NCBI GenBank assembly: GCA_017621905.1
Contig: JAGASC010000356.1
Span: forward strand, 1-8,881
Origin: Roseburia sp.
GTDB taxonomy: Bacteria > Bacillota > Clostridia > Lachnospirales > Lachnospiraceae
Reading direction: 5' to 3'
Length of the DNA: 8,881 nt
Of the stretch, positions 1 through 6,105 are shown piece after piece. The notes below the pieces were generated by a model. That model saw only the letters and a list, made by a program, of their open reading frames with translations, was not told where the DNA came from and did not search any database. Every line of letters starts with the position of its first letter. The first letter of the stretch is position 1. The position numbers and the translations under genes were made by a program.

Positions 1-1046
1 AAGAGCTCCCGCATCTGGCCCGACAAAATATAACCTTTTTCCAGACGCTGTTTCATGCTCTCGGTAAATTCTGCCTCAGTGGACATGCCCCGCTCGATGC
101 AGCGCAGGGTCTCATCCAGAAATATGACGGTATCTTTCTGGTCAAAATAGTCCAGAAGTGACACCCGTTCCCCGCAAAAATAAGACAGATATGCATCCAG
201 GCCGGCGCTGATGCCCAATTCTCCGGCCTCCTCCGCAAATTGTTCCGCAGTGGATTTTACCCGGTGGGCTTCCTCAGTTTTCATTTCTTTACGCAGCTTC
301 GCGGAGACCTTCTCGACCTCTTTTAAAATCTGATCGATTCCCGCCCGGCGTTCCGCACTGTTTAGCACCAGCTCGCAGGCAGGGTATATGTGAACCTCCT
401 CCAGATTCTCGATGGAGCGCTGACTCTCCGGGTCAAAAGAACGGATGGAATCCACCTCGTCACCCCACAGTTCGATACGGAACGGATTGTCCTCCGTCAG
501 CGGGAAAATGTCGATGATGCCGCCACGGACGGAAAATTCTCCCCTGGTCTGGGCCTGGTAATTTTTCTCATAGCCCAATTCCGCCAGGTGTTTTGTGAAT
601 TTTTCCAAAATCACTGTATCTCCCACGGAAATCTTTGTCACTGCCTGGATAAACATTTCCGGTTCCGGCATGGGGTTCATCAATCCGTCAAATGTAGTTA
701 TTATGGTGCAGTTTCGCTCTTCCGCCATGAGTTTTAGGGCGTTGATTCGCTCCGCTGTCAGCACATTTCCCCGGATATCTGACTGGTAAAAAAGAATGTC
801 TTTGGCTGGGTAGTAGGCTGTTTTCGGGTCGAAGAAACGGTATTCCTCGCACAGTTCTCTGGCTCTCTGCTCATGAAAAGTAACAATGATTCTGTTACCG
901 GAACCATTGTTTACTCCATATATCATATGCGGTTTTGCCGCGTCAATGCAGCCGGATATCTGGATGACTCCCTTTAAATCCGGCAATGCGGCGTTTAAAT
1001 CCTCGTACTCCTTTAACCCCAGCAGGGGCTCTGTAAATGTTTTCAT
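1..1046 (-). CDS. mfd: Transcription-repair coupling factor Mfd, N-terminal part (cut by window edge)
   Basis: Mfd is a cytoplasmic ATP-dependent DNA translocase that removes RNA polymerase stalled at DNA lesions and recruits UvrA for nucleotide excision repair. Only the first 348 codons are in the window; the reading frame stays open to base 1. The visible part is the UvrB-like N-terminal module. Its signature is GEFSVRGGIIDIFP at residues 169-182, followed by FRIELWGDEVDSIRSFDPES (189-208), which is characteristic of Mfd and UvrB domain 2. The RNA-polymerase-interaction, helicase and C-terminal domains would lie beyond the left edge. The ATG at 1046-1044 has a purine-rich AGGGAG about 12 nt upstream, longer spacing than usual, but no better in-frame start was seen. 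The gene follows pth by 38 nt on the same strand and is probably co-transcribed with it, the usual Firmicutes arrangement. Family identity is confident. Confidence 0.93.
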   Translation of the reverse strand, partial: MKTFTEPLLGLKEYEDLNAALPDLKGVIQISGCIDAAKPHMIYGVNNGSGNRIIVTFHEQRARELCEEYRFFDPKTAYYPAKDILFYQSDIRGNVLTAERINALKLMAEERNCTIITTFDGLMNPMPEPEMFIQAVTKISVGDTVILEKFTKHLAELGYEKNYQAQTRGEFSVRGGIIDIFPLTEDNPFRIELWGDEVDSIRSFDPESQRSIENLEEVHIYPACELVLNSAERRAGIDQILKEVEKVSAKLRKEMKTEEAHRVKSTAEQFAEEAGELGISAGLDAYLSYFCGERVSLLDYFDQKDTVIFLDETLRCIERGMSTEAEFTESMKQRLEKGYILSGQMREL

Positions 1047-1084
1047 AACAACTGCTATCTCCCTGCTTTTTTATTTCGCATGTC

Positions 1085-1675
1085 TCATAGGGGATTGCTA
1101 TTTTCTGCTTTTCTCGCATTGAATTCATTCATGGCCTGATCGATTTCTCCGCGCAGTATCATTTGCGTGGCTGTGACTGCATGGGTGATGGCTTCCTCCA
1201 CCAGTTCCCGGTCGTTTTTATCGAAACGGCTCAATACGTAGTCGGCCAAATCCCAGCCTTTTGGCTTTTCACCGACACCTACTTTGATGCGCATGAAATT
1301 TTGCGTCCCGGTCTGGGCGATAATGTTTTTGATGCCGTTGTGTCCGCCGGCGCTGCCCTTTTTACGGATACGGATATTGCCCGGGTCTAAACTGATATCG
1401 TCGAAAATGACAAGCAGCTCGGTCTCCGGGTCCATTTTGTAGTAATTTATGAGTTCGGCTACGCTTTCCCCGCTGAGGTTCATGAAGGTCTGAGGCTTTG
1501 CCAGCACCACTTTTGTGCCTTCGATGACACCTTTGCCGCAGAGGGCTTTATGGTTCTTATCACTGATACTGATATTGTATTTGTCTGCGATGGCATCTAT
1601 GACATCAAATCCGATGTTGTGCCGGGTGTGTTCGTACTGTTTTGTGGGGTTGCCGAGGCCTGCAATTAAAAACAT
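1085..1675 (-). CDS. pth: Peptidyl-tRNA hydrolase (Pth)
   Basis: This cytoplasmic enzyme hydrolyses the ester bond of peptidyl-tRNAs that drop off the ribosome, recycling tRNA. The 196-residue product has the normal bacterial Pth length. Family motifs are in order: GLGNP (residues 6-10), TRHNIGF (17-23) with catalytic His19, TFMNLSG (63-69), FDDISLDPG (91-99) and GSAGGHNGIKNI (107-118). By comparison with the E. coli enzyme the active-site set is Asn9, His19, Asn66, Asp92 and Asn113, all present. The start is set by an AAAGGAG Shine-Dalgarno sequence 7 nt before the ATG. It lies 24 nt after the glmU-like gene and 38 nt before mfd, so it is probably the middle cistron of one operon. Nothing about the protein is unusual. 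Confidence 0.96.
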   Translation of the reverse strand: MFLIAGLGNPTKQYEHTRHNIGFDVIDAIADKYNISISDKNHKALCGKGVIEGTKVVLAKPQTFMNLSGESVAELINYYKMDPETELLVIFDDISLDPGNIRIRKKGSAGGHNGIKNIIAQTGTQNFMRIKVGVGEKPKGWDLADYVLSRFDKNDRELVEEAITHAVTATQMILRGEIDQAMNEFNARKAENSNPL

Positions 1676-1699
1676 TTCGTTACTCCTTTTGTGTTGTAC

Positions 1700-2440
1700 T
1701 CAGTCGGCTCTTCTTCTGCGGATTACGGCCGCAGCCTCCTTCAGCTGCTCCTGATCGTTGACACCTGTGATGTCTTCCGGGTCATCTAAGGCGAAGGCAT
1801 CTGCCCGCAATCCCTTTTCTTTTATTATGGTTAACGCATCCGGCAGGTAATATTCTCCCTGGGCGTTGTTTGGCTGGATTTTTTCCAAGGCTTCTTTCAG
1901 CTCTTTTGTGTCAAAAATGTACATACCGGAGTTGATTTCGTGGGACTGCAGTTCTGTCTCGCTGGCGTCCTTGTGCTCTACACTTTTTACGAACACTCCG
2001 TTTTCATCACGGATGATTCTTCCGTAGCCGGTGGGATCATCTACCATGGCAGAGAGTACGGTAACGGCGTTGCCGCATTTTTCGTGATGCTCTTTGAGAT
2101 TTTTTAAGGTTTCGGCGGTGATTAGGGGAGTGTCGCCGAAAAGGATCATGGTGCTGCCTTCCTCTCCCAGGAAATCTTTCGCACATTTTACAGCATGACC
2201 GGTGCCCAGCTGCTCCTCCTGGAGAGCATACGCCACTTCCTGATGGAGAATCGTTTTCTTTACGACTTCGTGTTTGTAGCCCACTAAGAGGCATATATCC
2301 TCTGCTCCTGCACCCCGGGCTGCTTCAATGACATAGTCTACCAGACACTTTCCCCCGATGGTGTGCACGACCTTCGGCAAGTCGGATTTCATTCTGGGTC
2401 CTTTTCCCGCTGCAAGTATAACTGCTTTTAATTGGTTCAT
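1700..2440 (-). CDS. glmU: GlmU-like UDP-GlcNAc pyrophosphorylase, nucleotidyltransferase domain only
   Basis: Probable UTP-dependent uridylyltransferase making UDP-N-acetylglucosamine from GlcNAc-1-phosphate for peptidoglycan and wall polymers. The 246-residue product contains essentially the whole N-terminal half of GlmU: LAAGKGPRMKSDLPK (9-23), Gln74, EEQLGTGHA (75-83), FGDTPLI with metal-ligand Asp103, GYGRI (138-142), VEHKDA with Glu155, EINSG with Asn170, and GVN with Asn228. Bifunctional GlmU is about 450 residues and continues into a left-handed beta-helix acetyltransferase. Here the frame ends with RRRRAD just after the linker helix begins, and pth follows 24 nt later, so no acetyltransferase remnant fits. 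The usual Thr of GxGTRM is Pro15. The ATG at 2440 is chosen because GGAGG sits 6 nt upstream; the in-frame ATG at 2488 lies inside a 12-bp hairpin arm and has no ribosome-binding site. It is first in the operon with pth and mfd. It may be a monofunctional paralogue with a full GlmU elsewhere, or a shortened sole copy. Confidence 0.88.
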   Translation of the reverse strand: MNQLKAVILAAGKGPRMKSDLPKVVHTIGGKCLVDYVIEAARGAGAEDICLLVGYKHEVVKKTILHQEVAYALQEEQLGTGHAVKCAKDFLGEEGSTMILFGDTPLITAETLKNLKEHHEKCGNAVTVLSAMVDDPTGYGRIIRDENGVFVKSVEHKDASETELQSHEINSGMYIFDTKELKEALEKIQPNNAQGEYYLPDALTIIKEKGLRADAFALDDPEDITGVNDQEQLKEAAAVIRRRRAD

Positions 2441-2446
2441 AGTAAA

Positions 2447-2451
2447 CCTCC
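2447..2451 (-). promoter_or_regulatory. Ribosome-binding site fixing the glmU-like start
   Basis: GGAGG on the minus strand lies 6 nt before the ATG at 2440. It supports this start over the upstream in-frame ATG at 2488, which would lie in the stem of the 2464-2498 hairpin. Confidence 0.8.
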
Positions 2452-2463
2452 ATGGTTTTGTTT

Positions 2464-2498
2464 GGTCGTAACTGTTCAGTACCTTCACAGTTACGACC
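2464..2498. repeat. 12-bp perfect hairpin, repeat family A copy 1
   Basis: GGTCGTAACTGT (2464-2475) pairs perfectly with ACAGTTACGACC (2487-2498) around an 11-nt loop TCAGTACCTTC. A related hairpin is at 5144-5171 with nearly the same loop and one compensatory pair change, so this is a repeated element rather than a chance palindrome. It sits in the glmU-like leader, ending about 13 nt upstream of the ribosome-binding site. No T-run follows on the minus strand, so it is not a standard intrinsic terminator there. Confidence 0.75.
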
Positions 2499-2534
2499 GC
2501 AAGCCCATGAAAATCGCTGCGCGATGGGGCTTGC
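2499..2534. repeat. Nested hairpin in the glmU-like leader
   Basis: An outer stem GCAAGCCC/GGGCTTGC (2499-2506 with 2527-2534) encloses an inner stem ATCGC/GCGAT around 2513-2525. The inner stem and part of the outer one recur in the second element copy near 7262-7292, where the inner loop differs by one base (TGC versus TCC). Confidence 0.6.
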
Positions 2535-2617
2535 CCTCACAAATTTCAGGTTTTCTCACCGCCGATATTCCTATCGGCGTTCCATGCAGTAAATGCATGG
2601 ACCTGACCTGAACAGTT
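2513..2617. repeat. Structured dispersed element, family B copy 1 (leader of glmU-like gene)
   Basis: This stretch aligns by hand with 7268-7373 at about three quarters identity over 105 bp. It contains an inner stem ATCGC/GCGAT, a stem CGCCGATA/TATCGGCG (2560-2567 with 2572-2579, loop TTCC), and a stem CCATGCA/TGCATGG (2582-2588 with 2594-2600, loop GTAAA). All recur in copy 2. Its right end, CTGAACAGTT (2608-2617), is the exact inverse of AACTGTTCAG at 2470-2479 in the adjoining hairpin. No reading frame is apparent inside it. It lies between the likely glmU-like promoter and start codon, so it is probably transcribed as leader RNA. It may be a dispersed intergenic repeat or a regulatory leader; no known RNA class was recognised. 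Confidence 0.7.
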
Positions 2618-2635
2618 TTGTTTGTTCTATGTTAC

Positions 2636-2663
2636 ATTTTACAGAAGAATAAAAATTTTACAA
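2636..2663 (-). promoter_or_regulatory. Probable sigma-A promoter for glmU-like-pth-mfd
   Basis: On the minus strand TTGTAA (2663-2658) and TAAAAT (2641-2636) are separated by 16 nt in an AT-rich stretch. Each is close to the -35 and -10 consensus. Transcription would start near 2629 and give a leader of about 190 nt before the ATG at 2440. Inferred from sequence only. Confidence 0.45.
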
Positions 2664-2779
2664 GGGATTTTTGCGTGGAGAGATAAAATATCTGTCGTTT
2701 TTCTTATCCTGTCTGAACATAATCTTAACCCTACCCGTTCCCCCCTCATCTTGTAACTTTCCCGGGTGTAACGTACAAT

Positions 2780-2785
2780 TATAAT
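2780..2785 (+). promoter_or_regulatory. Possible -10 element for the AraC regulator gene
   Basis: A perfect TATAAT lies 90 nt before the start codon. The expected -35 position (about 2757-2762) reads CTTTCC, with no resemblance to TTGACA, and the nearest TTGTAA is 23 nt away, too far. If used, this promoter may need an activator. Confidence 0.3.
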
Positions 2786-2864
2786 CATGTAAGCATAAAA
2801 AAAGGAATTAATTTGATTTTACCCAAATAAAAATGAAGAATCATCATGAAAAAAGGCGCTCAAA

Positions 2865-2871
2865 AAGGAGG
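2865..2871 (+). promoter_or_regulatory. Ribosome-binding site fixing the AraC regulator start
   Basis: AAGGAGG lies 4 nt before the ATG at 2876. The earlier in-frame ATG at 2846 has no such site, and starting there would place this sequence inside the coding region. Confidence 0.7.
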
Positions 2872-2875
2872 CAAA

Positions 2876-5137
2876 ATGACAAATTTCAAGAACTGCAGAA
2901 GTTTCATAAAACGGCTATACAATAAATCCGGCTATACCTTACTGTACTACTTTTTATCCTATTTTCTTATTTTCAGCGTTCTGTTTTTCGGCTTCTTTTT
3001 TATCATGCGCAGCCAGCTGTCCACGCTGTATTATAAACAGCTGACCGACCAGTCAAGTGAGCATTTGACCCATGTGACCGAACAGCTGAAGGAGGAGATT
3101 AATGATTTGGCCACCATCAATTCCTCCTTGAGAAGCAACGTGAATGTGGTGCTGTCGCGTTACAAAAGCGATGCTTACTATCAATACCAGGCTTACCAGG
3201 AAATTGAAACACATACCATTGGCAGGCCCTTTATTGATTCCCTTGTTTTCCTGAACAAAAATTTGGATATTGTGATTTCTTCTCACCAGTACGTGGCATA
3301 CAGGGATAATGTCTTCTATCTGCACAGTGCCGACACCAAGCGCAACACCTTTCTTTTTTCCCCGGAAGATTACATCAGTGCTTCGCACAATCAACTGATT
3401 TATTTAACAGAAGGCAAAACAAATTATCTGATTTATTTGCCCAGTACCTTCGCCGCGGACAATTCTATGACCTTTATGATTCTGGACTCCTTAGAAATTA
3501 AGCAGCTTTGTGATGGTATCGTCTCGGATGCCATGCCTGCCATCGCATTAGTGGATGCCGATCGCCGGATTGTCTGTGGTTCCAATACGGATATGCTGGC
3601 TCCGTATATGAATTCCTTCGATTACGCGGGCGGGATTTATCCACTGGATGACAATAATTCCCTGTGTGTTTCCACAGGCATCAACAATGGTTTTATTATG
3701 CTCTCGCTGATTTCCAATGATGCACTGCTAAAACAGGTAAATATCGCATTTTCACACGCTTATATTGTTCTGCTTACACTGGGCAGTGTGGGGATGCTTT
3801 TGGTGTTTTTTGCCACAAGAAGTACTTTTATGCCTCTGCTTCGGCTGACCAGAAAGATTGTAGACAAACCGGACCCCTCCCAAAACTATTTTGAGCAGCT
3901 GGATCAGGCTTTTGAGAACTCCGTCCAGCAGAACCGCACCCTCCAGGAAAAACTGGACAACTACAAATTGTCCATGCAAAAGTCCATATTAGATTCCATT
4001 GTCTCCTCGAACCAGCCTGCAGATGCTGCCGCTTTACCGGATATTGACCAGTTTTTTAATATGGATCCCAATAATTACATTTTTGCCGTCAGAATGTATG
4101 CTCCGCAGGCGCCCCTTCCCTGCAATGAAATTCTTGCATTTTTCCGGGAATCCCTTACCGCCGGGGACTGCTGTGTCATTTTGGAAAAGACGGAAGATAC
4201 GGCAGTTTTTCTGCTTAATTACGCGGGGACCGAGCAGCACAAGGACGAAGTACTTCAGTTTCTGCTGACGAACCTGCACCAGGAAAAAGGTTATTGGTCT
4301 GCCATCAGTAACAGCTCTAATTCACCCATGGACATTCCCTCCCTTTATGAGCACTCCATTCAAGCGAGCCGGCTCTGGGATAGGGTTCCCGTGGTGTCTT
4401 ATCACGATATCACACCTGCGGCAAATGCTGTCTCCGCCTTGTCCTATCCTTACGAGACCCAAAGCAGTCTCTCCGCCGCCCTTAGAGAGAATAACTGCAA
4501 AGATGCTTCTGCACATATCAAGGAGCTGTTCCGGATTATCGATGTGTCGGCCGATTCCGAAAATGAACTGCCTGACTTTTTCACTCGCAGCATTCTCTTT
4601 GATATGCTGACCACCATTGCGAATGCCATGAACGATATGAATATCCGCTTCAACACTTACAATGACCTGTATTTTGAAACCCTTTACTATTGCCGAAGCT
4701 TTCCCTATACTCAGAACCGGGAGACCATTCAGGGAAATATCAGCCGGCTGCTTTCCTTTTTCGAGGAACAGCTGGACAATAAGATCACTACTTCCTATCA
4801 GCTTGCACAGATTATGGAAGAGTGCTACACCCAGCCGGACTTTTCCGTGGCGGTGCTGGCGGATCGATTCCATGTGAGCATTGCCTATATGAGCTACCTG
4901 GTGAAAAAGGAAACGGGTGAATACTTCTCCGATTATCTCTGGGCGCTTCGGATGAAAAAAGCGAAGGAGCTGCTGCTTACCACCAGACAGTCCGTGGATG
5001 AGATTTCCCTGGCTGTAGGCTATGTCAACACCTCCTCCTTCCGGCGTAAGTTTAAGCAGGAGACAGGGCTGACGCCCTCCCAGTTCCGGGCCGGGAAACC
5101 ATCTGCCGCTCCCGGGGAAACGCAGGAATCCAATTAA
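2876..5137 (+). CDS. Membrane-anchored AraC-family transcriptional regulator with extracytoplasmic sensor
   Basis: This is a probable one-component transmembrane regulator: it senses a signal outside the membrane and binds DNA inside. The 753-residue product has a basic N-terminus, a membrane segment at about 20-44 (TLLYYFLSYFLIFSVLFFGF), an extracytoplasmic region at about 46-290, and a second membrane segment at about 292-314. A predicted coiled-coil linker (about 337-377) and a large cytoplasmic region follow. The C-terminal AraC DNA-binding domain (about 653-738) has two helix-turn-helix units: LADRFHVSIAYMSYLVKKE, then VDEISLAVGYVNTSSFRRKF and the family ending GLTPSQFR. The architecture matches regulators such as Bacillus YtdP that neighbour YtcP/LplB-type sugar importers. 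It is convergent with the importer genes, 43 nt apart, and likely controls them. The start is set by AAGGAGG at 2865-2871. The sensor fold and ligand were not recognised. Confidence 0.92.
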   Translation: MTNFKNCRSFIKRLYNKSGYTLLYYFLSYFLIFSVLFFGFFFIMRSQLSTLYYKQLTDQSSEHLTHVTEQLKEEINDLATINSSLRSNVNVVLSRYKSDAYYQYQAYQEIETHTIGRPFIDSLVFLNKNLDIVISSHQYVAYRDNVFYLHSADTKRNTFLFSPEDYISASHNQLIYLTEGKTNYLIYLPSTFAADNSMTFMILDSLEIKQLCDGIVSDAMPAIALVDADRRIVCGSNTDMLAPYMNSFDYAGGIYPLDDNNSLCVSTGINNGFIMLSLISNDALLKQVNIAFSHAYIVLLTLGSVGMLLVFFATRSTFMPLLRLTRKIVDKPDPSQNYFEQLDQAFENSVQQNRTLQEKLDNYKLSMQKSILDSIVSSNQPADAAALPDIDQFFNMDPNNYIFAVRMYAPQAPLPCNEILAFFRESLTAGDCCVILEKTEDTAVFLLNYAGTEQHKDEVLQFLLTNLHQEKGYWSAISNSSNSPMDIPSLYEHSIQASRLWDRVPVVSYHDITPAANAVSALSYPYETQSSLSAALRENNCKDASAHIKELFRIIDVSADSENELPDFFTRSILFDMLTTIANAMNDMNIRFNTYNDLYFETLYYCRSFPYTQNRETIQGNISRLLSFFEEQLDNKITTSYQLAQIMEECYTQPDFSVAVLADRFHVSIAYMSYLVKKETGEYFSDYLWALRMKKAKELLLTTRQSVDEISLAVGYVNTSSFRRKFKQETGLTPSQFRAGKPSAAPGETQESN

Positions 5138-5143
5138 TATCCC

Positions 5144-5171
5144 GTAACAGTTCAGGTACCTTCACTGTTAC
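5144..5171. terminator. Hairpin between convergent genes; repeat family A copy 2
   Basis: GTAACAGT (5144-5151) pairs perfectly with ACTGTTAC (5164-5171) around TCAGGTACCTTC. It occupies the 43-nt gap between the stops of the AraC regulator and the LplC-type permease, where a bidirectional terminator is expected. No T-run follows on either strand, so termination is uncertain. It closely resembles the hairpin at 2464-2498; the sixth stem pair is A-T here and T-A there. Confidence 0.5.
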
Positions 5172-5180
5172 AATATCCCT

Positions 5181-6092
5181 TCACCCTTTAACGGACACGA
5201 TCATAACACCCTTGACGAAATATTTCTGGATAAACGGATAAATACACAGCACAGGCACTGTAGATACAATAATTGCACTGTATTTCAGTGTCTGGGCCAG
5301 CTCCATTTTCCTGGCCACCGTCTCTGCATCCATTCCTGTCAGATTGCTTAGAGACAGCTTGGTGGACATCAGCATATCCCGCAGGAAACTCTGCAATGGC
5401 ATCAGGTTCTTGTCATAAACATAAATCAACGCGGTATAAAAATCATTCCAGTGTCCTACCGCATAATAAAGTCCGATCACGGCAATAATCGGCTTCGACA
5501 GCGGCAGGACAATCTTCAACAGATACTGCAGGGAATTGGCCCCATCCAGCGTGGCTGCCTCCTGCAGTTCAGACGGAATGCTGTTCATAAAATAAGTCCT
5601 GGTGATCAGTATATTGTACACGGATATTGCCCCGGGAATAATCATGGCCCAACGGGTATCGATCAGTCCCAAACTGCTCACCACCAGATAAGAGGGAATC
5701 AGCCCACCGCCAAAATACATGGTGAACATGAACATCCACAGGAAAAATCTGCGTGGTACGAAGTCTTTTCTGGACAGCGGATAGGCTGCACAAACGGTCA
5801 TTATCAGGTTGACTAAAGTTCCCACCACCGTATAAAAAATCGTATTGGCATATCCCGTCCAGATGCTGGTGTATTTCACAAGTTCCTTGTAGGAATTCAA
5901 CGTAAACCCCTGGGGGAACATGACCACATTGCCCCTCCACACCTCGTGGGGATCACTGACTGAGGCAATGACTACAAACCACAGCGGCCACACAAAAACG
6001 AACAGCAGCACAATCATTACCAGCAAATTTACTACATCAAAAATTTTATCGGAGTAAGAACGCCTTATTTTTCTTTCCATGCTTTTTTCCAT
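5181..6092 (-). CDS. Carbohydrate ABC transporter permease, LplC/YtcP type (CUT1)
   Basis: This integral membrane subunit of a binding-protein-dependent sugar importer pairs with the LplB-type permease next to it. The 303-residue protein has about six membrane segments, the first near 20-44. The cytoplasmic EAA loop that docks on the ATPase is at about 178-197 (EAATLDGANSLQYLLKIVLP). The C-terminus YPFIQKYFVKGVMIVSVKG is typical of the LplC/YtcP branch, in which GVMIGSVKG is common. The ATG at 6092 is chosen over the in-frame ATG at 6140: AAGGAGG (6101-6107) lies 8 nt before it and overlaps the stop codon of the upstream permease, a sign of translational coupling. The gene is last in the operon and runs toward the AraC regulator. 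No ATPase gene follows. The substrate cannot be deduced. Confidence 0.93.
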   Translation of the reverse strand: MEKSMERKIRRSYSDKIFDVVNLLVMIVLLFVFVWPLWFVVIASVSDPHEVWRGNVVMFPQGFTLNSYKELVKYTSIWTGYANTIFYTVVGTLVNLIMTVCAAYPLSRKDFVPRRFFLWMFMFTMYFGGGLIPSYLVVSSLGLIDTRWAMIIPGAISVYNILITRTYFMNSIPSELQEAATLDGANSLQYLLKIVLPLSKPIIAVIGLYYAVGHWNDFYTALIYVYDKNLMPLQSFLRDMLMSTKLSLSNLTGMDAETVARKMELAQTLKYSAIIVSTVPVLCIYPFIQKYFVKGVMIVSVKG

Positions 6093-6105
6093 CCCGTCCC
6101 CCTCC

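Larger units (their letters stand above)
2618..2875. other. Divergent promoter region between the glmU-like gene and the AraC regulator
   Basis: These 258 bases without a gene separate the structured leader from the regulator. They are AT-rich at both ends, with a C-rich pyrimidine stretch around 2729-2750. They hold the proposed glmU-like promoter (2636-2663, minus) and a TATAAT hexamer (2780-2785, plus) for the regulator. TGTAAC occurs twice (2752-2757 and 2767-2772) just upstream of that hexamer, a possible but unproven protein-binding site. Confidence 0.5.

Noticed and set aside
390..1122. Plus-strand open frames of 64-115 codons opposite mfd
   Set aside because: They overlap the conserved Mfd coding sequence on the other strand and have no convincing ribosome-binding sites or motifs.
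2441..2488. Upstream in-frame ATG for the glmU-like gene
   Set aside because: It falls in a perfect hairpin stem with no ribosome-binding site, while GGAGG is correctly placed before the ATG at 2440.
2464..2617. Leader as a glmS-type ribozyme or a known amino-sugar riboswitch
   Set aside because: I see no sequence resembling the glmS ribozyme core, and a related element occurs in the transporter spacer, so a known class is not supported.
2464..2617. CRISPR array or insertion sequence
   Set aside because: There are no regularly spaced direct repeats and no transposase frame; the inverted ends are only 10 bp and no target duplication was identified.
2846..2875. Upstream ATG for the AraC regulator
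   Set aside because: It lacks a Shine-Dalgarno sequence, and the strong AAGGAGG at 2865-2871 lies inside this extension, pointing to the ATG at 2876.
4322..4873. A 183-codon open frame antisense to the AraC regulator
   Set aside because: It lies wholly inside a well-supported gene, shows no recognisable motif, and its composition is what a reverse frame of that gene would give.
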